A DNA stretch of 55,399 nucleotides from Grimontia marina (GTDB taxonomy: Bacteria; Pseudomonadota; Gammaproteobacteria; Enterobacterales; Vibrionaceae): contig NZ_FIZY01000035.1 in assembly GCF_900060185.1 (NCBI RefSeq), positions 1 through 55,399 on the forward strand, read 5' to 3'. The position numbers and the translations under genes are program-made. Of the stretch, positions 33,526 through 42,745 are shown piece after piece. The notes beneath the pieces are model-generated. The model was not told the origin of the DNA. It saw nothing but the letters and a program-made list of their open reading frames with translations, and searched no databases. The stretch's first letter is position 1, and each line of letters begins with the position of its first letter.

Positions 33526-34986
33526 CTACGGTGGGCTTTGTTCCTCGTCTCCGAGATAGTTTTCACGGGTAAGATCATCTCTAGTCCGGCCAACCACCTC
33601 AAAGTGCGCAATGTAGAATTTCAAATCTTCGTGCTCATTGTGTTTTGCCTTCATTTTTACGTTCACATGGACCAAATGTCCGGCCTTGTGCCTAAGTTTA
33701 AGCGCACCTTCCCAATTGCCACGCTTCAACAGTGACAACCAAATTTTAGTGTGGAGTGGTTTATCTGTGGGGTTTTCTGTGAGTGAGTGTGGTTTTTCAC
33801 CTATTACATCTTCTGGCTTACAACCGAGCATGTCACGAAACGCTGGATTAATACGAACAACATGGCCTTTAGCGTCAGCAATCAACATCGGGAACGCAAT
33901 ATCGAACGCCTGGGTGGTCTGCTGCCTTTCCTCTTCTCGAGCTTTCTGCTGAGATATATCGCGGATGTAGGAAACGAATAGATAGCCTGTTTTTGTTTTT
34001 GAAGAGGAGATAGAAATCTCAACGGGAAACTCCCGGCCACTTTTTCTCATCGCGGGTAATTCTATGCGTCGATCTAGAACTGGGCCTTCTCCAGTTTGAA
34101 GTAAGTGTTTCATGCCAGAAATGTGCTTATTCCGTAAGCGTTCGGGAATGATAGTGTCTGACAACCTTAGGCCTAAAATATCTTCTCTTAACCAACCGAA
34201 TAACCGTTCTGCCATAGGGCTGAATTCTAAAACTGTATCTTGTTCGTCAACAACGATGATTGCATCCAGTGATGCGCTGTAAATTGCCTGACTGCGTTCT
34301 TCTAATAGTTGGGTCTGCTGGTAGGAAAACGTATGGTCTCGAAGAGAGGATTGGAGTTTACTGTAGCTACGGTCCATCTTTTTTCGAAGGCGGTTCACTT
34401 CATCTACTGTTGCTTCCACTTCGCCTGCATTAAACAAGCTGAATCGCGGCTTTAGTTCTCCTGACTCTTGAATCTGGTGCAGTTTCCGCAAGGGGAGGGT
34501 AATGGAGTACAGTAAAAAATAGATAACGACAATGGCGAACAACCCAATACCACTGGTCCCCCAGATAAGCATTTGCCCGACAGGCGAGGCCATGTTGTCA
34601 CTGTAATGGTTGCGATAACCGACGATCACCGTACCAAGTTTCCCATCGGCATTCTTCACTTCTTGGAAAACCACTGTAACGCCATCTTCCGGAGTCTCCA
34701 AGCTCCGGCTATGCGCAATCAGTGTATCCCCCTGATCAATAGTCAGATAGGTCAGATCTTCATGCGCGACGAAGCGATCAGTCATCTCTCTAATGATTGT
34801 TTGGTTCTTTTCAAGCAAAGGAATTTCGAAGGTAACAGCAACAAGCCCGGCGAGTTCTTTTGCGCGGTAATTCAGTTCCTCTTTACGCGCATCGCCCAGA
34901 TAACCGATTGCTATTGTGATAAACGTAAGGATGACGGCTGTAAAGATGAACGCGGTTAAGAGAATCGCCTTGGCTCGGATATTCAC
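33526..34986 (-). CDS. Membrane sensor with two PAS domains and no output domain
   Basis: A 486-residue protein. A membrane segment at about 7-29, a periplasmic domain to about 140, a second membrane segment at about 141-163, a HAMP-like linker and coiled coil to about 235, then PAS 1 (about 235-355, with YLFVSYIRDISQQKA as its C-terminal edge) and PAS 2 (about 360-470). Normally such a chain continues into a GGDEF, EAL, kinase or chemoreceptor module; here it stops at GDEEQSPP. The stop lies only 30 bp from the nupC end, so there is no room for a lost domain in place. It may act through protein contacts or be a shortened derivative. Confidence 0.82.
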   Translation of the reverse strand: MNIRAKAILLTAFIFTAVILTFITIAIGYLGDARKEELNYRAKELAGLVAVTFEIPLLEKNQTIIREMTDRFVAHEDLTYLTIDQGDTLIAHSRSLETPEDGVTVVFQEVKNADGKLGTVIVGYRNHYSDNMASPVGQMLIWGTSGIGLFAIVVIYFLLYSITLPLRKLHQIQESGELKPRFSLFNAGEVEATVDEVNRLRKKMDRSYSKLQSSLRDHTFSYQQTQLLEERSQAIYSASLDAIIVVDEQDTVLEFSPMAERLFGWLREDILGLRLSDTIIPERLRNKHISGMKHLLQTGEGPVLDRRIELPAMRKSGREFPVEISISSSKTKTGYLFVSYIRDISQQKAREEERQQTTQAFDIAFPMLIADAKGHVVRINPAFRDMLGCKPEDVIGEKPHSLTENPTDKPLHTKIWLSLLKRGNWEGALKLRHKAGHLVHVNVKMKAKHNEHEDLKFYIAHFEVVGRTRDDLTRENYLGDEEQSPP

Positions 34987-35167
34987 GCCGTCCCCTGTGA
35001 TTTAAAATTGATATTCCTGATTTAACTATAAGACATTTTGCTTGGGCTATCCGATATGGTGGGAATTCAACGAAACTGGGATGTAAAGGAATAGGTGACC
35101 CACCCAGTGTTTAACGCCGTCGCTGGTAACAAGAGTGGGTCAGAGGGATAGCTTTCAATAGGCCTTC

Positions 35168-36559
35168 TTACAAATGCTTACTCTTAAACACGAGCATCTT
35201 GTCCCTTGTCATCTCATGCATGGAATATTGAATACCACCAAGACCCACACCAGAAGCGTCGCGGCCGCCAAATGGCATCCAGTCGACACGGAATGCTGTG
35301 TGGTCGTTTACCATCACTGCAGTTGCGTTGAGTTGTTGAGTGACATTCAATGCGTCTTCTAAATCGTTGGTAAACACCGCTGCTTGAAAGGCATATGGCA
35401 ATCCATTTGCACGGTCAATAGCCGTTTGTTTGTCAGCATAAGAGTACACGCATACCACGGGGCCAAAGATTTCCATTTGGGAAACGCGGACGTCATCCGG
35501 TGGGTTGAGTAATACGGTTGGCGCGTAGCAACTCTCGGAGATTTTCTTGCCACCACAAAGCAATTCAGCACCGCCTTTTACTGCTTCCTGCACCCACTCG
35601 TCAACACGATCGACTTCGTGCGGGAGAATAAGCGGACCGACTTCTATATCCGGATCCAATGGATCACCGACCTTCATTTTTTCTGCTGCCTGGGCAAGTC
35701 TTACCGCCAGTTCGCGGCAAAATCCCTGCTGCGCGTACACTCGCTGAACAGATACACAAACTTGTCCTGCATGGTAGAAGCCACCTTTGGCAAGCATAGG
35801 TACGACCTCATCAATATTGGCGCTGTCATCAACAATCACAGGGGCGGCACCACCATGTTCCAGTGCACAGCGCGTGCCCGGTGCGAGTTGCGATCGCAGC
35901 ATCCAGCCCACTTTTGCAGAGCCGATAAATGAAAGAAAGTTAACCCGTGAATCAGAGACCAGTTTGCTGGAAGCGTCGTTGTCGCAAACCAGTGCCTGAC
36001 ACCAACCTTTGGGTAAGCCCGCTTCATGTAGGATCTCAACTAATCTCAGGCAAGATAGGGGGGTGGTAAGCGCGGGTTTTACAATCACAGGACAACCTAC
36101 TGCCAATGCAGGAATGACCTGATGTACGATTAGGTTGAGTGGGTGATTGAAAGCACTCACAGACGCTACGACACCAATTGGCTCACGAATCGTGAAAGCC
36201 ATGCGATTTACTGATGCCGTGGTTTGTCCCATCGGGATCTGCTCACCTTTGATTTGCGGAATATGTTCAATGGCCAGCTTTACGCCGTTGATGGCACGCA
36301 GCACTTCTACTTTGGAGTCGATGTAGGGCTTACCTCCTTCTTCCGCAGCCATGCGTGTGAGTGACTCTACCTGAGACGACATTATTTCAATCACACGTTC
36401 AAGAATCTCAATACGCTGATATGGCGGCATCCATGTGTTTCTGTCGAGAAACAGCGTGTGCGCTGTCGCCAGCGCTGTTTCTACATCGTCGGCTGTCTGC
36501 ATTGGCAGCGACCGAATCAAACCGCCATCATAGGGGCGATAGACGTTCAGTTCAGACAT
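35168..36559 (-). CDS. NAD(P)-dependent aldehyde dehydrogenase
   Basis: A 463-residue aldehyde dehydrogenase superfamily enzyme. The cofactor-binding segment includes SAFNHPLNLIVHQVIPAL and IVKPALTTPLS. The general base is Glu234 in LEHGGAAP and the nucleophile Cys268 in HAGQVCVSVQR; EIFGPVVCVY is also conserved. It resembles the phosphonoacetaldehyde/glyceraldehyde-3-phosphate (non-phosphorylating) branch rather than betaine aldehyde enzymes, but the substrate is unknown. It lies 18 bp downstream of an acetolactate-synthase-like ThDP enzyme on the same strand, so the pair is probably one operon: the ThDP enzyme could produce or consume the aldehyde. Confidence 0.88.
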   Translation of the reverse strand: MSELNVYRPYDGGLIRSLPMQTADDVETALATAHTLFLDRNTWMPPYQRIEILERVIEIMSSQVESLTRMAAEEGGKPYIDSKVEVLRAINGVKLAIEHIPQIKGEQIPMGQTTASVNRMAFTIREPIGVVASVSAFNHPLNLIVHQVIPALAVGCPVIVKPALTTPLSCLRLVEILHEAGLPKGWCQALVCDNDASSKLVSDSRVNFLSFIGSAKVGWMLRSQLAPGTRCALEHGGAAPVIVDDSANIDEVVPMLAKGGFYHAGQVCVSVQRVYAQQGFCRELAVRLAQAAEKMKVGDPLDPDIEVGPLILPHEVDRVDEWVQEAVKGGAELLCGGKKISESCYAPTVLLNPPDDVRVSQMEIFGPVVCVYSYADKQTAIDRANGLPYAFQAAVFTNDLEDALNVTQQLNATAVMVNDHTAFRVDWMPFGGRDASGVGLGGIQYSMHEMTRDKMLVFKSKHL

Positions 36560-36577
36560 GATGTTTACACTCTCCCT

Positions 36578-38215
36578 TTATCCGATAGAACGGCTTTCCT
36601 TGATAAGAACATTCAAAATGGAGTGGTTTAGTGAATAGTCCACTGGCAAATCAATGAGGTGAACGCCTTTGGTATTTAGCGCATGTTTTAGAATCGACTG
36701 GAATTCGTCATGGCTGTCAGGACGGTGACCAATCGCGCCGAAGCTGTTGGCGTATTTCACGAAATCAGGGTTACCGAAATCCAAACCAAAGTTGTCGAAT
36801 TCCATGCCTTCCTGTTTCCACTTGATCATGCCGTAGGCACTGTCATTCAGTATGATAACGACCAGATCCAGCCCCATACGAACTGCGGTCTCGATTTCCT
36901 GCGAGTTCATCATGAAGCCGCCATCACCGTTGACTGATACCACTTTCTTGTCCGGATAGAGCTGCTTAGCCACCATGGCTGAAGGCAAGCCCGCGCCCAT
37001 TGTGGCGAGGGCGTTATCTAATAAAAGAGTATTATTGCTGTGGCACTGGTAATTGCGAGCAAACCAGATTTTGTAAACGCCGTTATCGAGCGTGACGATG
37101 TCTTCATCATCTAACTGGTCACGCAGGATTTTCACCAGACGTTGGGGAAGAATAGGGAAGCGTCGATCTTCAAAGTACTTGGTAGTACGCTCATCAACAT
37201 GGGCTTTTACGCGGCCGAAATAGCTCATATCTTGTGAAAGCTTGCCGACTTTCTCCGTCAGGCGGCCCACTGATGAACAGATATCACCTACGACATTGAG
37301 TTGCGGGAAGTACACTTCATCAGTGCGCGCCGCAAAGAAGTTGATGTGAATGACTTTGGTGCCGCCTTTCTCCATAAAGAACGGAGGCTTCTCGATGACA
37401 TCGTGACCGACGTTGATAATCAGGTCAGCTTTTTCAATCGCACAGTGCAGGAAGTCATGGCTTGAAAGGGCTGCAGTGCCGATAAAACGCTCATGACGCT
37501 CATCCACCACACCTTTACCCATTTGAGTATTGAAGAAATAGATACCCGTTTTTTCGATGAATTCTTTGAGAGCTTGGCTGGAACGTTTGCGATTAGCACC
37601 CGCACCAATCAACAACAGCGGCATCTTGGCGTTTTTGATCATTTCTGCTGCTTGATCGAGACATTTCTCGTTCGCATCAGGCCTCCGGTGATTCACCACA
37701 TCAAATATCGTTGCGCCTGAATCTTCTTCGGCAATATCTTCCGGAAGTTCGAGATAACCAGCGCCCGGACGTTCTTCCATGCAAACACGGAAGGATTCGC
37801 GCACCATTGCGGGGACATTATTGCCGTCTACGACTTGTTCGGAATACTTGGTAATTGGCTTCATTAGGTTGACGACATCAACAATCTGGAAACGTCCTTG
37901 CTTACTCTTACGAATCGGCTTTTGACCGCCAAGCATTAGCATCGGCATCGCGCCTAATTGAGCATAAGCAGCCGCTGTAACAAAATTCGTTGCACCTGGA
38001 CCAAGTGTTGAGAGACAGACTCCGGGTTTCCCGGTTAATCGACCATATGTCGCTGCCATAAACCCTGCGGCTTGTTCATGACGAGTCAGGATGAGTTCAA
38101 TCTTGGAATCTTTCAGCGAGTTCAGAAAATCGAGATTTTCTTCACCCGGAATGCCGTAGATATAGTCAACACCCTCATTTTCCAGCGCACGCACAAATAA
38201 ATCTGAAGTTTTCAT
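36578..38215 (-). CDS. Acetolactate synthase-like ThDP enzyme (catabolic type)
   Basis: A 545-residue thiamine diphosphate enzyme of the acetolactate synthase large-subunit family. The N-terminal pyrimidine-binding domain has the catalytic Glu in RHEQAAGFMAATYGR (about residue 47) and GPGATNFVTA; the C-terminal pyrophosphate domain has GDGGFMMNSQEIETAV with the downstream NDSAYGMIK, the ThDP/Mg motif. It has no small regulatory subunit beside it, as in catabolic AlsS enzymes. No acetolactate decarboxylase gene is near. It is co-transcribed with an aldehyde dehydrogenase. Acetolactate synthesis is the default reading, but other 2-oxoacid or aldehyde chemistry is possible. Confidence 0.85.
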   Translation of the reverse strand: MKTSDLFVRALENEGVDYIYGIPGEENLDFLNSLKDSKIELILTRHEQAAGFMAATYGRLTGKPGVCLSTLGPGATNFVTAAAYAQLGAMPMLMLGGQKPIRKSKQGRFQIVDVVNLMKPITKYSEQVVDGNNVPAMVRESFRVCMEERPGAGYLELPEDIAEEDSGATIFDVVNHRRPDANEKCLDQAAEMIKNAKMPLLLIGAGANRKRSSQALKEFIEKTGIYFFNTQMGKGVVDERHERFIGTAALSSHDFLHCAIEKADLIINVGHDVIEKPPFFMEKGGTKVIHINFFAARTDEVYFPQLNVVGDICSSVGRLTEKVGKLSQDMSYFGRVKAHVDERTTKYFEDRRFPILPQRLVKILRDQLDDEDIVTLDNGVYKIWFARNYQCHSNNTLLLDNALATMGAGLPSAMVAKQLYPDKKVVSVNGDGGFMMNSQEIETAVRMGLDLVVIILNDSAYGMIKWKQEGMEFDNFGLDFGNPDFVKYANSFGAIGHRPDSHDEFQSILKHALNTKGVHLIDLPVDYSLNHSILNVLIKESRSIG

Positions 38216-38526
38216 TGTCGTCTCTCTTATCGTTGGCCAATTAGCCTATGCTCCACAAGATGACCTCCAGACCTTTCTGCGACGTTTAATGTTAAGCAGG
38301 AAGTGCCTTCATCTCTTCGGTTGTCAAAGTGATACGCCTATCAATAGCGCAAGGCTTTTTTCATCATTGTAGTCACAACCATGAGAAACTGACCAAATTA
38401 GAGGGTTAATTGCGCCTTTCGGCTTGGATGTTGGATCTTTTGGCTGGATATTTGTGGAAATTTTCGTCTTATACCGTCGGTGCGCTTAAAAAAGAGGCAC
38501 TTAAATTCGAATGTGTAGAAAAGGGG

Positions 38527-38555
38527 TTTACACTCTTCCGCGCCCCCGTTAATAT
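38527..38555 (+). promoter_or_regulatory. tRNA-Ser promoter, copy 2
   Basis: TTTACA (38527-38532), 17-bp spacer, TAATAT (38550-38555) and the sequence TCGCCGCACTTAC leading into the tRNA, nearly the same as the copy before 30351. Confidence 0.85.
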
Positions 38556-38568
38556 TCGCCGCACTTAC

Positions 38569-38659
38569 GGAGAGATGGCTGAGTGGTTGAAAGCACCGGT
38601 CTTGAAAACCGGCATACGTTAATAGCGTATCTAGGGTTCAAATCCCTATCTCTCCGCCA
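38569..38659 (+). tRNA. tRNA-Ser(UGA), copy 2
   Basis: 91 bases identical to the tRNA-Ser at 30351-30441, with anticodon TGA and encoded CCA. It is followed by its own terminator instead of a tRNA-Asp. Confidence 0.97.
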
Positions 38660-38665
38660 CATTAG

Positions 38666-38696
38666 AAAAGGCCGCTGAACTATCAGTGGCCTTTTT
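38666..38696 (+). terminator. Terminator after tRNA-Ser copy 2
   Basis: AAAAGGCC with GGCCTTTTT, extended by an inner CTGA/TCAG pair, forms a long hairpin ending in a T-run directly after the tRNA. Confidence 0.93.
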
Positions 38697-39047
38697 GCAT
38701 TTTTAACCCTCGCAAGAGATAGGGTGCAGAACCCTAGACCTGGGTTCAGCCTAGCGAAGAGAGACAACGTTGTTGGCAACAACCCAAAGGCCAAGGGAGC
38801 TTGTGCCCAAGTAAATCCCGCTATCTATTTTTCTCGGTCCGCCATACTGGATTTAGCTTTGCTAACAGAGCTATCTTTTGTGAAGTGCTCTCAATGTGCA
38901 ACAAAAAATCTTAAAAATCATGGAGGTGCATTTCCTGCATTCGCAGTTGCAAACAATTCCAAATATCCCCCAGCCTTAGCTTGTACGCTGTCATCTACTC
39001 GAGCTGACCCAAGAAGTTAGCGTTGTTTATAGCCTCGCTGTTGATTT
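38697..39047. other. Gene-free spacer before the unknown operon
   Basis: About 350 bp with no recognisable gene or RNA. It must contain the promoter for the following gene. No operator was identified by eye. Confidence 0.45.
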
Positions 39048-39058
39048 AGGGGGGAGTG

Positions 39059-40102
39059 ATGACACAGCCAACATACGCCTATTGCCTTCGCCCGTTGTCA
39101 TTTCAGGACAACGGCACTTTTACCGCAGACCTCTGTTATCAGGAGCGTACAGATACAGTTGTGCTTTCCTGGAGTAATATGTTTTGCCTCGCCGGCATGC
39201 AAGATGGTTCCGCCCGCGCAGCGTCGAAATTCTTACCGGCTTTGTTTCCATTGAATCGTTGGGGAGATGCTGAAAGTACGAGCATGCTGGTTCGTGAATT
39301 GCAGTCTTCGGCTTGCCATATGCTGAGGCTCCATGCACCACCTTCAGAAGCGGTTCGGAAAGAACTGGAAAAACTTAATTTCAGCGCGCTTCAACTGTGT
39401 AGATTGAGCGGCTATTCCCAGGGTAATTTCAGTCGTACAGTTGAAAGCAAAAAAGATGCGGATATGGCGCTAAGCCTTGTTCTTTCAACGCTTCACCGCC
39501 TCCGTGCTTTGACCATTATGTCAGGACAGCAGGGAAGGGCATCAGCAACAGACAGCAAAGACCAAATGCTGGCTTCATTTAGGGTCAAACTCCGTAATGT
39601 GGAGGATATGAGCCGCCCTTTGGCGGGAACAAAGCGCGCTGATTTACCCTCTGTAGTCTTCGACCTTATGGGATATGGGGTCGTTCGCCTGACTGTCATA
39701 GACATGGTTCAGCTGATGATAGGCGAACGTCTTCCACCACCGCTTGCCTGCCTCGAGGAGCGACTGGGTCAGGACGAGCAAATGAAGGCTGAACTGGTGC
39801 GTGTCAGTTATGAAGTACTTCTCAAAAAATGGATAAGTAAATCGGTCTGGCAACATGTCCTTACGGAGTTTGGGCTTAATACCGGAGACATCTATCAGCT
39901 TGGCGCGCCATTTACTGAAGCGGTTTTATCGGATACATCTTCGGCATTTGACTGTCCGCAGCCACCTTGGCTGATTTGGATTATCCCTTTTCTGACCAAC
40001 TCTGGCGTAGGTAACATGACTCCTAAGCATGCAGATTATGCGCCGCAGATTCCCGTTAGTGAAATTATGCCTCCACCCGTTTTGGTTAGCTCCAGCGAGT
40101 AG
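39059..40102 (+). CDS. Protein of unknown function heading the PLP-enzyme cluster
   Basis: A 347-residue protein I do not recognise. It has no signal peptide and no clear membrane segment. The ATG at 39059 follows AGGGGGGAG; a GTG three bases earlier is also possible. The segment LQLCRLSGYSQGNFSRTVE (about 113-131) has the spacing of a helix-turn-helix (L...SGxS...SR), so a DNA-binding role is conceivable but weakly supported. The C-terminus has a hydrophobic run PPWLIWIIPFLTN. It lies 214 bp upstream of the PLP decarboxylase-like gene in the same direction and may belong to the same system as regulator or pathway protein. Confidence 0.7.
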   Translation: MTQPTYAYCLRPLSFQDNGTFTADLCYQERTDTVVLSWSNMFCLAGMQDGSARAASKFLPALFPLNRWGDAESTSMLVRELQSSACHMLRLHAPPSEAVRKELEKLNFSALQLCRLSGYSQGNFSRTVESKKDADMALSLVLSTLHRLRALTIMSGQQGRASATDSKDQMLASFRVKLRNVEDMSRPLAGTKRADLPSVVFDLMGYGVVRLTVIDMVQLMIGERLPPPLACLEERLGQDEQMKAELVRVSYEVLLKKWISKSVWQHVLTEFGLNTGDIYQLGAPFTEAVLSDTSSAFDCPQPPWLIWIIPFLTNSGVGNMTPKHADYAPQIPVSEIMPPPVLVSSSE

Positions 40103-40316
40103 GAAAAGTGTCACCAAAGCAAAGGAATGCAAAAAATGCAGACTAATGTGCACTTAATTCTGTGGCGTGAGATGTCCTGAAAATTAATCATAGAAACCGA
40201 CAATCTGGTGCAGTTAGGAATAAGTGCCTCAGATTGTTCGGGTAATTGAACACAGCCAAGATGCTTGAATTTTTCACGCGGCTGTCCTGATTTGTAGCCT
40301 GGACGCTGGAGACGCA

Positions 40317-41684
40317 ATGAATCATATCAGTATGGATACTGGGGTGGAGGTGGCAGTACTTAACGACTTCGACATCCTCTTTCCGGCAAAAGAGGATCTG
40401 TCGCTTCCTTATCGCCAACTTTTTCCACTTATCACCAACGCGGCAAACACACCATTTCACGCTATTCTTCCCCACCGCATAAAGGAAAATATCAATAGCT
40501 TAAAACAGGTACTTTCCCATCAATTGGGAGCGCAGTTTCAAGTGCTGTACGCCATGAAAACCAATCGCTCGGCTGCATTGGTAAAAGCGGCCGCTGAGGA
40601 AGGAATTGGCATAGATGTATCATCCCTTGAAGAATTCCAACTAGCTCTCACTCAAGGCGTGAATGGGCGACAGTGTAGTTTGTCGGGGCCATTTAAGTCG
40701 GAAGCGTTTCTGACACTGGCGCTTAGACAGGAAGCCAGAATTGTTGTCGATAGCGATGAGGAGTTACTTCAAATTCAGTGCCTTGCGTCATCAATAAGGA
40801 AGAGTGCCCGAGTATTACTTCGCTGGAACGCAGAGCAGCCCCACACTCGTTTTGGAATGAACAAAGAGAAGCTCAAAGCAGCTTCATTGTTTGCTGACAG
40901 CCTGTCAAATATTGAATTGGAAGGGGCGGGATTCCACCTTTCTGGTTACTGCCCCCTTGAGCGAGGCAAAGCGTTATCCGAACTGCTTGATATCGCAGAC
41001 GCGTTACGCTTTGGGGCCGACATTCGCTGGAAGGCAATAAACATTGGTGGTGGATACCCGCTCCGCTATGTCGAAGAAGCTACTTGGCGACGTTTTCAAA
41101 ATGCTATCGATAAAGAGGATTTTGCTGCGGGCCGTATGCCAAAAAGTTTCTACCCTTACTGGCATCCGGATACCATGGAAACCGCTGTGGAGAAAGTCCT
41201 GAAAGAAGGCGGCAACGCAGCACGCCTCAAAGCCAACAGAATAGAGCTTATTGTTGAGCCCGGAAGGGCATTAACTGATGGGGCTGGTTTTACCACTTTC
41301 GAGGTGCTTGGTACCAAAACGACCAATGCGGGAGATTACTGTGTGATTGTCAAAGGGCTGAGCTTTAGTTTCTCTGAGACCTGGTTCAACTCAGAATTTA
41401 TCGTCGATCCTTTACATCTTCCAGTTTCTGAGGAGAGCACAGATAGCTTTATCCCTGTTCGTGCATACATCGCAGGGCAAAGCTGCCTTGAGGAAGATGT
41501 ACTAACTTACCGAAAAGTCCCCTTTTCTCAAATGCCCAAAGCGGGAGACTTACTGGTTTTTAATAACACCGCTGGCTATCTGATGGATCTGCTGGAAACC
41601 CGCTTTCATGGTTTGCCTATCCCTAACAAAGTTGTACTGGATAACAAGGAAGATTCTTTTTTAATCGAGGAGGTAAGGGGATGA
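40317..41684 (+). CDS. Fold-type III PLP-dependent enzyme, LysA/Y4yA-like
   Basis: A 455-residue alanine-racemase-fold PLP enzyme related to diaminopimelate/ornithine decarboxylases. The PLP lysine is Lys81 in YAMKTNRS; other signatures are HTRFGMN (about 180), NIGGGYPLRY (about 245), EPGRALTDG (about 317) and the active-site cysteine segment GQSCLEEDV (about 390). It departs from true LysA in its long N-terminal extension and divergent core, and recalls the Y4yA family named from a rhizobial plasmid (from memory). It may decarboxylate, or otherwise act on, the product of the next gene. Ribosome site GGAG precedes the ATG. It overlaps the cysteine-synthase-like gene by four bases. Confidence 0.82.
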   Translation: MNHISMDTGVEVAVLNDFDILFPAKEDLSLPYRQLFPLITNAANTPFHAILPHRIKENINSLKQVLSHQLGAQFQVLYAMKTNRSAALVKAAAEEGIGIDVSSLEEFQLALTQGVNGRQCSLSGPFKSEAFLTLALRQEARIVVDSDEELLQIQCLASSIRKSARVLLRWNAEQPHTRFGMNKEKLKAASLFADSLSNIELEGAGFHLSGYCPLERGKALSELLDIADALRFGADIRWKAINIGGGYPLRYVEEATWRRFQNAIDKEDFAAGRMPKSFYPYWHPDTMETAVEKVLKEGGNAARLKANRIELIVEPGRALTDGAGFTTFEVLGTKTTNAGDYCVIVKGLSFSFSETWFNSEFIVDPLHLPVSEESTDSFIPVRAYIAGQSCLEEDVLTYRKVPFSQMPKAGDLLVFNNTAGYLMDLLETRFHGLPIPNKVVLDNKEDSFLIEEVRG

Positions 41685-42745
41685 AACTCTGCACAGCAAT
41701 GCATCAAATGATTGGGGAAACCCCAATGCTTGCCTTGAAATTTTCCCATAGTGATTGGACGCTTTGGCTGAAAGTGGAAAAGAATAATCCCGGGCAAAGC
41801 ATGAAAGATCGTATGGCAAGGGAGATGCTTTTTGATGCGCTGCGATCAGGTCGATTGAAGCGCGGCGGAACAGTGGTGGAATCCTCTTCCGGTAACACTG
41901 CCACTGCACTCGCTTATATGTGTGCAGAAATTGGCATCAACTTTATCGCCGTTGTCGATCACCATGCAGCCCCCGACAAACTCGCAGCGGTAAAAGCCTA
42001 TGGTGGCAAAATACATCTGTTGGAAGGTGATTTTGCCGATGATGAAGTGGCAACGGTTGCCCGCATTGAAACTGCACGAAATCTTGCCGCTTCTATTGAT
42101 GGCGGCCTGTTTATGGACCAGTGCAATAACGCTGCGAACCCAGCGGGTTACACCAATACACTCGCAGTGGAACTCCAAGAACAGCTAGGTGATCGTTTAG
42201 ACGGTCTTGTTTGCTGCGTCGGTACAGGCGGCAGTATCGTCGGTGTTGGCGAAGCACTTCGCGTCCGATACCCATCTTTAGAAATTATTGGTGTGGAACC
42301 GGTTGGTTCAGTGATCTTCGGTTTCCCAAGTGGGCCTTACTGGCAATCTGGAACAGGCATGCCAGAAGGGGATGTGATGGGGCCATTTTACGACCCTGAC
42401 CTTCTTGACGAAGGCGTTCGCGTCAGCGATGCGGAAGCTTTCACGACCTGTAGATATCTCGCCCGTGAGCACGGATTGTTGGTGGGTGGTTCAGCGGGTG
42501 GCGCAATTTACGAAGCCATTAAACGCTGTGCGAAGCGCCAAGGCAGCGGCAACATGGTTTGCCTGATTTGCGATGGCGGTGAAAAGTATCTCAACACGGT
42601 TTATAACGACGAGTGGTTGCACAGTAAGGGGCTCTATCATGGCTCTGTCTATGAATACCTAAGCGATGTAATCGCTAAACCGCAGCGCATAGAAACGCCA
42701 TGGTTTGACGCCGAGCAAGAGGACAAGGAGGCGTCTTTTGCATAG
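41681..42745 (+). CDS. Cysteine-synthase-family PLP enzyme
   Basis: A 354-residue fold-type II PLP enzyme. The PLP lysine is Lys42 in NPGQSMKDRMA; the substrate loop is SSSGNTATALAY, the phosphate-binding loop GTGGSIVGVGE and the C-terminal GGSAGGAIYEA. The family includes CysK, cystathionine beta-synthase and SbnA, which makes 2,3-diaminopropionate precursors in staphyloferrin B biosynthesis. Here it is translationally coupled (ATGA) to a fold III PLP enzyme and an exporter, so a beta-substitution step making an unusual amino acid is more likely than housekeeping cysteine synthesis. GGAGGTAAGG gives a strong ribosome-binding site. The true substrates are unknown. Confidence 0.85.
   Translation: MKLCTAMHQMIGETPMLALKFSHSDWTLWLKVEKNNPGQSMKDRMAREMLFDALRSGRLKRGGTVVESSSGNTATALAYMCAEIGINFIAVVDHHAAPDKLAAVKAYGGKIHLLEGDFADDEVATVARIETARNLAASIDGGLFMDQCNNAANPAGYTNTLAVELQEQLGDRLDGLVCCVGTGGSIVGVGEALRVRYPSLEIIGVEPVGSVIFGFPSGPYWQSGTGMPEGDVMGPFYDPDLLDEGVRVSDAEAFTTCRYLAREHGLLVGGSAGGAIYEAIKRCAKRQGSGNMVCLICDGGEKYLNTVYNDEWLHSKGLYHGSVYEYLSDVIAKPQRIETPWFDAEQEDKEASFA

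Noticed and set aside
30351-38659. A genomic island integrated at tRNA-Ser
   Set aside because: No integrase or phage gene lies between the two tRNA-Ser copies, and the enclosed genes look like ordinary chromosomal ones.
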